Assembly: GCA_026874595.1 (NCBI GenBank)
Contig: CM049306.1
Span: forward strand, 86,379,142-86,443,141
DNA length: 64,000 bases
Direction of reading: 5' to 3'
DNA from: Sipunculus nudus
Taxonomy: Eukaryota > Annelida > Sipuncula > Golfingiida > Sipunculidae
The notes under the pieces: generated by a model
What the model saw: only the letters and a program-made list of their open reading frames with translations
Databases searched by the model: none
What the model was told of the DNA's origin: nothing
Translations under genes and position numbers: made by a program
Part shown: piece by piece, positions 24,334 through 33,768 of the stretch
How the letters are laid out: each line of letters begins with the position of its first letter
Position numbering within the stretch: the first letter of the stretch is position 1

Positions 24334-27300
24334 CCTATTTGCAGAATGTGAATTATTAAAGGATGAATAATAAGGGTGTGTTGTTAGTAATATTATTATT
24401 TTTGTGTTTTAGGTTCAACATCCACAAGGGGTTAGGAATAAATAATTAAGTGGTGGTTATTTTATTATTTCAGACTTCCAAACGAATTTCATCCAAGTAC
24501 GTTTCGCTTTCATGTGAAAGATGAATGAATCAGAGACCGTCAGCTCCTACAGTTAACATCACCGGGCTTACAGCCACTAACCCAAAGGTATGGTAGGTAC
24601 CTACCAAAGGAAGTCTTCTTTCCTTTCTGAGCCTTTCGTTGCCGTTGTCGTCTGGATGTCAGCGGCCTCCTACGGGATGAGTCGTCAACTGAAACGAAAA
24701 TTTAAAATCTCCTATATTTTTGTATTTTTATGTCTATTTTAAATAGAGCAAGTAAATTATGTATACAGACTAAAAATAGTCGGAACATATGCTTTGTTTT
24801 TTATATATCATTAGATTACGCGCATGGAAATGCATACCATTATAATTTTTTTGTTCACATGCATTAACCAATATAGACCTCCAATATGATCATTTACGAA
24901 AACAAGGTTTAAAAAACTAACAATGCTAGTTTTAAACTTTCTCCTTCTATTTTTTTTTAAATTATGGCATTTATTACCTGTCTCAAAATGGGCTGACTGG
25001 TCCTTGTGATATATAGTATTTCTTGATGACCCAGGCATTTTCAACACGAGTGACGTCAGAGGTGTCAAAAACCCATACTGTCAAATATGAGACAAATTGT
25101 ACATGGTATATAAATATACGGCCAAATAAAATTTTTACCCTCCACACCACAATGAGGATTTTCTAGCTCCATATAGAAAGCATTAGCAGTCAATCAGTAA
25201 ATTGATGGTATAAAGACGTTTCATAGAAACTTCATGTCACCGTTATGCATTATTATACATTAAGTAAGTGTTTTGATGTAGATGAACACTAAATTGTATC
25301 AAAATATATAAAAATACTCATTTTAAAAAAAAACTTCAGGACTAAATACATTTGCTTTAACAAAAGAAAAATCATTCCAGTCAAACGAAATAAAAAACTG
25401 ATTACAATAATGAACGTCGTTAAAATATACATTTAATTATTTAAAGTTAATCACTATTTAGTTTGTATCATATATGAGATACAGAGCAGGGACAGACCTC
25501 TAGAGCCAGGTTTGTAGCTTTATCTCTAAGCTTGCTGCGTAGTGTACTATTGGCGGCACGGAGGATGTACTCCTCTTCCATGCGGTATTTGAGGTACCCC
25601 CAGTTCCTCTGTATCTTCCCTCGTTCTCTGTTAGGGAAAGCACCCCTGTTGAAGGACTGCTCTATATTAACCGCTCCGGAGTTGGCTCCAGCGTAAATAT
25701 TAGTAATTAGCTTACGATTATAACCGGCTTTAATTTTTCCAACAACAGCAACCTCCTCACCATCGTATAATAAACTAAAGTCATATTTGGACAAGGTGCT
25801 GTAATCTATTCCTTCTTCGGGGTAGCGGAACCGAACGTTAGCTAAAATAGGTTCTTCAAACTTGGCGAGGAATCGAGACATTATACTCCCGGCTTCCATA
25901 GATTCGGCGACCATCAATGATTGACCGCCGTTTTGTAATGCCAGTCTCAGGAGGAACAAAGAATCGGCCCCAGTCCCGATCCCAATGGTGTGAATCGTCA
26001 CTTTGGCATAGTTGGCTCTTTTGACATTAGCCAATATTTGGTCTGGACTTGTGACCCCGGCTGTCGGCGGCCCGTCTGTTAGAAAGAAGATAGTTGGGGC
26101 ACAAACATGGCCGTCCATCCTATCGTGGCTCAGGAGGTCCACGCTTTTCAACAGAGCTTCATTAATATTGGTTCCTGAAAGCGAACGTTAGAAACTGTAT
26201 TAATCCTGCACCCATATTTTTGTGTGTCTGGCAAGAGAAGCAAAATGCAGCGCTTGACAAAATGATCAACGAGGCCGAAAAGTTAACTTGCCTTGTAACC
26301 CAAAAGTGTAAAGAAAAATCTATATTAAGGATATATATATACCTGTTGTCGGAAGAAATAATAGCGACAGTTAACCTGCTTGAGTGTTCCACACATGAAA
26401 CTCTTTTCAGTACGTGTATACACTACGGAAAAGTTCGTTACATGTGCGAACCCCATACGCAAAATCTCAAATGCAAATCTCGTTACGTTATGTTAAAGTG
26501 ACATGACGGTGTGCTTGATTTTTAGTCGAATCCTTAACCAATTTAAGTATACATTACGATATGCTTGATTTTTAGTCGAATCCTTAACCAACTGAAGTAG
26601 ATACGTCTACATTTTTACACGACATCACCCAATATCTCCTAAAAAGCGGAGCGCTAGCGCAAGCATGAAATACAAGTAATCAACGTAAATCCTGGATTTG
26701 ATAATTATCAGAGAGCACATACCACCTCCAGGGTTTAATGTCTTGAAGAAGTTCCTTGCTGACTGAAGCGTGTCTTCTGTGACATCTAGCAGCTCGTCAT
26801 TCTTCAGGTAATTCAGCCAGTTTGAGAAGGCGACGATGTTGAACTTGTCTCCGTACCTAAGGCCCGACAGGACGTCCATGACGGTCTGCACGGCCTGGGT
26901 CATCTTCAGGCCCAGCATGGATACACTGGTATCAAGAACAAACACTACCTTCCTGGAGACGGTCGGCAAACCAGCCGGGGAGAAGAAATGGATGAACGAG
27001 TTCCCTTCAACCTGAAATTAATTAAATTAATAATATATTTCAAAAACGTTTCACCATGATATATTATATAGCTGATTTTAGATAGAGCCCTAGCTGCATA
27101 GGTTTAGCTCAATATATATGTCAAACAAGCTTTGATATTTCATTTATTGTACAAACGATATAGGAGAAATATATAGTTATGTTTCACGCCATATACGTCT
27201 TATACATAAATACAAAGTATTTAATAAGACTCCTTAAAGTATAGATAGATATATTCTTGGCTATAACCTAATAAACCGTGCAGCACACGTATAACTCCAT

Positions 27301-30300
27301 GAATATTATGAAACGGTAATTACTAGATAAGAACCGGTCTAATTCTGAACTGATCTGTGGCATGAATTAAACGTTTGTACAAGTGCTTAAAGTGGTCGCT
27401 ATCTGAGCCGAAGCCATCGAGCTCTCTGGAATGGAAGTACTGGAAAATCACAAACAGCCAAAAATATCCTTCAAATATTTTCTTGGGGAAAATGAGACTT
27501 GTTATTAACTATGATGACGACATGTTTACAGTAAAATGAGACTGAAAGAATTAAACGTTTCATTTAGTCCAAAATAAAAGTGTGATGAATAGGACGTATC
27601 ATCTCGTCCATTCGATACGTTTCCGGCATTTACAGACACAGTTTTGTTGTGCACCTCATTGAGTTCTAGACTATTGTGAGTTGAAGAGAATTGGTTTTTC
27701 GTTCATTCGATATACCTTCCTCCAGCAGAGCGTCTACGTTTTTGTCTACGTAGCGTTTACGTTTTCGGCAACGCTTTTGCGTTAATATTTGGGATCTGGA
27801 CTTCTCCCGTGCCAGTCTCATTTATAAGTCAAAGCAGATAAAAAAAAACCTTTTTAAAGTCCAACAACTTGAGACGAGTAATACTGTGCTCATGAAACCT
27901 CTCACTAATTCCAGCTTTAAGAGTTGGTTAATTTCCGGTTCTCTTTTGTCGTTGTCTTGGCGAGACATACCAGGTGAACAGTTCTGTTCAAATATTCATT
28001 ACCCTGGTGAGGTGCCATTCATTTCATTAAGCAATGTCTTTACCATATCTGGAGACATGGTGCTCAGTTATTAACATTTCCAATGAATTTTCAGGGCAGT
28101 TCAAAGAAAATGATTGCCTAAGTTATCTATTAAATTTATTATTTAGTTAAATTTAAAATATATACTTTAACGAGGCTCTAGTTATCTGTTTGTACTCTTT
28201 TCAGGTTCAAAGCCCAACTTCCTATAGAAACAATTTTGCAATTCTGAAAAGGCCAAGAATCGCATATAACGCGTCTAATTAAAATTATTAAAAATCTGAA
28301 ATTGTAACAGATATTGTATGAGTTTCATATTTTCTTCGAAGGCGTCAGGAAGGCGCCGACGTCACAGATTCCTAACATTCAATCTGACAAAATAAACCTA
28401 CAGAAAATAGTATGTCGTCCTTAGGTCTGATAAATGGATTATTGTATCGATATAGGAACATTTCATTTAATCATCATTTCGAGAATATAATTTTGTCGTT
28501 GGAACGCGTATTAATCACGTGATCACACGGCGTGAAATTCGCCGGGACTGCATTAGATCCCAATAGATTGGGAGCAAACAGTTGAACTGTCACAGATGAC
28601 ATTTTCTTGTTTAACGATGCTGATGACGCAGACATCACTTCAGTTCATGTCTCCGTGGAACGAGCATTGTGATCCGAGAGGCGACCAGATGGCATCCATT
28701 ATATCCTGGTCAGTACTTTCACGAAATGAAGTTCACATCGAGCATCCGGTCACGTGGTCCTGTCATCAGAACGTATTCCTGTCCACATTGACTTTTTTAT
28801 TCTTTAGACATTTTCTGTGACATGCCTGGCTACATTTTTTACATGCTGGGATTCATTTCAACAGATCATACACATTAGTCTTCCCCTGAGCACGCTTTCG
28901 GGTTGAACATCTTGTGCCTCAAGTCTCGATCAGTTAAGATGGGCAGTCCAAGATTTTATACATCATTCGTTTGATGCATTCATCTCTTGTCTCAGGTCTC
29001 TTATCTAACTTTATAAGTCGGATTACTATCCCGGTCCTTTCCTATTATTAATGTTTCAATTTTACAGCAAGTTCAAAGGTATAGGCTTCATTCGGATATG
29101 AAAAAAAAATGTAAATGGTATGGTTTTGTCTGACACTCTTGATATAGGTGTAATTCTTAGTTATTCATATGGGAAACAGTGTTATTTTTACTTAAAATTT
29201 CATGTCCATGTTCGGTAAATCCTAAGGCTTTTTCAACAGTCTTAATAATAAAATGTCCCTTACGGTACAGTTTACTATATGCTCAAGCTAAAAAGTGCGA
29301 TTTTCGAACCATTTCTCTGTACTTAAGCGAATATATAAAGCATATAAAGCTATATAAGCCGATAAATTATTGTCATGTGTCCAGTTATCTTTTTTTTATA
29401 ATTTAAACAAATGTTTTACCAGCATTTCCCCGAGCAACCCCTTCCTTTTGATGGTGTACCGAACGACCAGCTTTCCCGGAAGTCCTACTTGAGCGTCATC
29501 CGGTTTCGATGTGCCGTTAAGGTGGCACGTGACCTCGGCACGTTTGTTCGACGATCTAAATATTTTTATCGCATCAGAGTCTGAAAAGAAAAAACAAATT
29601 GTGACATATGTTTCATATATGACTGCATATTGGGTATATAAAATATCACATCCCTGTTTAAAATGAACATATATATTCACTTTAAACGGTACAGTTACAT
29701 AACAAGTTCTGTTATGTTTAGCTTTAGTCAAACATGCTCTCGGGTATGTCCCCAAGTGCAAACACGTTATTGCTTCCAGATTTCAAGCTTTTTGTATTCC
29801 ATTTATGAGTGTTTTAGTGCATGAGACCGATGCTTGCGGGACATTGTTTCCTGTTTATGTTAGGTACAGGAAAGAAACAGCTTTGATTAGGTGTATGCTA
29901 TACTAATGGCCACAAAGCAGCGAAACATAAGATCAGTTTTTACTACATACCTTCGTGTATAAAAAATATTATTTTCATTATTTTATGAACTATCAAAGCA
30001 TGGAGGTCCTATATCTTAATGAAGTGATTCATACAATAAGAGGCACTATCTTTTAATGTTTGAGTAATGTTATAATAAAACATTAATAAGAACCTAATAA
30101 ACCATCTACTTTCATTACTTTCACTACTTTCATTAATTTCATTACTTCTTAGATGGATACTCTAATAAATTCACCCGAAAATTGCTTTGTTGTTAACCAT
30201 AGGAATGCGTACAGTCACACTTTTGATGAAAACAACACACACATACATACATCATATAAATAAATAATATTATATGAATAATCTCGAATTCCAACCTGTT

Positions 30301-33300
30301 TTCAAAACACCATTCTTTCCATGGAAAGCAGAAGCAACATAGAGAATTCGCTGAGATTCCCGTATGTTAACAGTCAGCTTGACCTCTTGTGGGTTGACCC
30401 CGTGACCTACGTGGATCACGTGATGATAGGAACCATTCTCAGGCGTTAACATTTGCTCATATGTTATTTGATACGAGATCTTGGTATTCGGTTGTACAGG
30501 ACTGGATACTTGTAGATACTGAGCATCCCTGAAAAATAAAAATATGTTACATTACAAACCAGAGCGTTCCTTGATGAAGTATAGCGTTCATCATTTAAAA
30601 TATTCAATGTACACTTTGTGCCATTACCAAGCTTTTCTTCGCAGTATGTGGCGCCACCTACAGACCAAAACGCTGTTTCGGAGTTGTACAGAAAAATAAA
30701 GAGAATCAAAAAATGAATGAGACATTTTTTTGTGATTTTGAATGAATTTGCATAAATTAGAGTAATTCATAAATTGCAAACTTCATGTGTGGAACCACGA
30801 ATTCTTTATAATAATACCTAATCCATCAGATAAAACAGAGATTATCAAAATAAGAAATAAAGGAGATATAGCATTCTGAAAAAAAAAACTGACGGACGAC
30901 GGACGCACAAAGGATGCCGCATCGCTATGACATGAGTGTACCGGGCCCAAGATAAGCTTGAATACCAAAACACATCTTTTAGAAAATTAGAATTTGAGAG
31001 GTTTTGGTGTTACATTATTATGTTTATAACGATATTTTTTTACATGAAAACACAATAATTTATGCTATTTCTCAATACCCCTTCAATACATCTTATATGC
31101 AAACAAGAGTTTGCAAGGACGGATCCAGGATTTAGGAAAAGAAGGGGTCCAACCAAGAAGACTAATGTCGAAACCTTAAAAATAGTTCCCCATGTCCGGA
31201 AAAGGAGGGGCCAAGCCCGCACAAATTGGGCCAAAAGCCTTGAAAAAGATAATTTTCAAAATATTCTATACTTAAATCAGATGTCATTTGCCTAACTGAC
31301 TGGGGCACCTGGACTATAACAAGATATAAATGTCTAAACAGAAATCATTCCAGCTATCGCTTTAAAATTCTACTTCGTTAACTTCGTGGATATTGCATCA
31401 GGCCTTTCATGAGGCCAGACTATATACCAGATTAGCTTCATACAATTATTGATTTGATTATGCTGAGCAAAATAGGGGAACCAAACCAATGGCCAATGTA
31501 AACGGTCAACCGTGTGTCCTTTAATAGCACTGGGCAGGAATATGCGATAGACGGCAGTCTAATCTATAGTTAAGCACTGTAATCACAGACCCCATTGGTG
31601 ATTCATCCCAGACGGCCATGGAAGATAACTGAACAAAGGGGTTAACCTTTCATTTTGTTCAACCATGTTCTCAGCAGTCGAAGGCATGACTGACGCCGTA
31701 TGACTCAACCCCATTATATCGCTAATAATTTAACAGTGCTCAAAGAGTGCAGACCAACGTCAGTAATAAGTTATGAACTTATAACCAAATCTATGGGAAA
31801 CTAGATGCAATGATCGTTTTTTTTTACATGATGTCCTTAATAGGCCAAAACAGATTTTTCCTGATTTATGTTAGCACCCCTGCATGTTCGTTCTGAGATG
31901 ACAGAGATACGAAGAAACGTAAACAAAACATGTATCGATCGGATCACTCAAAATTTTTACCAATTTTGCAAAAATTAAATTAATTTTGCAGAAATTAAAT
32001 ACAGGCCAGGGGCTTGGACAATAATCTCGCCGTGGTAAGTCGTATATTAACTGTAATCGTTTGAAATAAAACAAAATATGATCTTTATTTTCAATATAAC
32101 GCACCCGAACTCTCAACTTCAAACGTGGCCGGCAGAGGTCGCTAGTGTGGGGGAAAAAGTTTTACACTCTTTGAATTCCTTACGCAATGAAGACAAGGTT
32201 TTGCTTTTGAATTTTATAAGCATTATGGCTTACTGGTTGTCTGTGAATGTGGTCGTCACATGGTCTCTCCGCCGGGAATTCATACGTCTCCGACCAACAC
32301 GTTCTTGGAATGTTCCGCTGTGTGATGTGCCATTTAAAGTTCTGAAAATAAGAATATGTATGTATTAAAGCATAAAAAACAACAACTAGGGACCCATGGG
32401 TCTCGACGCCCAGCTGAATTTGTCTAAAACGATATGTTTTTTAATTTTTTCAAAATGTGGTTGTTAAAGGTTAAAGCCAACCTGCAGTTATCATCCATAA
32501 ACTAATTTGTGAATGGATGGGCCCTGTGACCTTGATCTATGAGCTAGTGAACCAAAAACAAACAGAATCTTCCCCTATTGGCAGATGAGCCACGTGTGGA
32601 AGTTTGGCGTAAAATACAACCGCAATATTTAAAAAAAAGTAGCTCCTGTGACCTTGCCCTTTGATATCATGACCCCAAAATCAAAAGGATTCTTGCTTTA
32701 GTGATGGGCCATATTTAAGTCACGTTTGAAACAATTTTGTCAACCCTAACCAGAGTTATCATCTGGAAAAAAATAGGGTCAGATAGCTTCTATGACCTTG
32801 ACCTTTGACCTTGTGACGCTTAAATCAATCCAAGTTCTTCCCCTATTGGCAGGTCAGCTAAATGTGCTAGTTTGAAGATTTGGGATGAAATTTTTGGCTT
32901 CAAATGCATCCACAATCTTTCTGAATAAGTAGATCCTGTGACCTTGACCTTTGTTCTCATAATCTTTAGGGGTGGGCCATATATAAGTCAAATTTGAAAT
33001 CAATATGTCAATCCAAACTGGAGTTATTATCAAGAAACAAATTTGACGGACATACAGAAAGACGAACAGACGGACAGACAGGGCGATTACTATAGAGCAC
33101 GCACCTATTCTAATAAGCACACAAGGTTTCAGGGTACTAAATGGAATCACAGTTGCAAATCTGATAGTATAAATATAATTTGGCAGTCTCAAAATAAAGG
33201 AAAATATGCATAAAAATAAGAAAATACAGTTGGCGCCACCAGTCTAAAGGAACGGAAGAAACCAGTCATAATCAATGTACACACTAGGTTTCGGGACACT

Positions 33301-33733
33301 ATAGATGAAACCACAGAGGAGAAACTGATATAATTGCTGTCATTTGACGGTCTCAAAAACAGAAAAAAAATTTATAAATTTGAAACAAAAAAGGAGGGGG
33401 CGCAACCAGTTCGGGAACTGACAACCCTAGTCATGGTTAATATTCAAGGCGAGATTCAGGTCAACCCATGCATTAATTATCAAGACACGGGAGGTTTAGT
33501 GACACATTTTTAATTATTCTGGGAAGTACTTACAAGCCCCATTGCTCTTAGGATATGGGTCACAGTGACAAAATTTCAGGTTTTCAAGGAGATTTTTTAT
33601 TGACCTCCCTGTCTTTTTTTTCGCAGGTGACAAAGTCAGCGGTTACGATTTGTTCTCCGCTAATGGACGGCCGGACGAAGTGAGCTGAGCTAAAAACGAT
33701 AAAAATAACTTTTTCTATTGCTATCACTATTAC

Positions 33734-33768
<35 letters not shown>

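Larger units (their letters stand above)
18164..24604 (-). other. Intron H-I of the ITIH-like gene (6.4 kb)
   Basis: Largest intron. Its 3' third is a full Helentron-like element (18191-20360). The rest is AT-rich, with a CA/TA microsatellite at 24252-24332, a GC-rich patch near 21680-21775 with a Cys-rich minus-strand ORF, and nothing else recognised. Confidence 0.75.

Noticed and set aside
24605-24688. Joining exon F directly to exon H
   Set aside because: Frame would hit a stop; inserting exon G fixes the phase and supplies the conserved TPLTS block.
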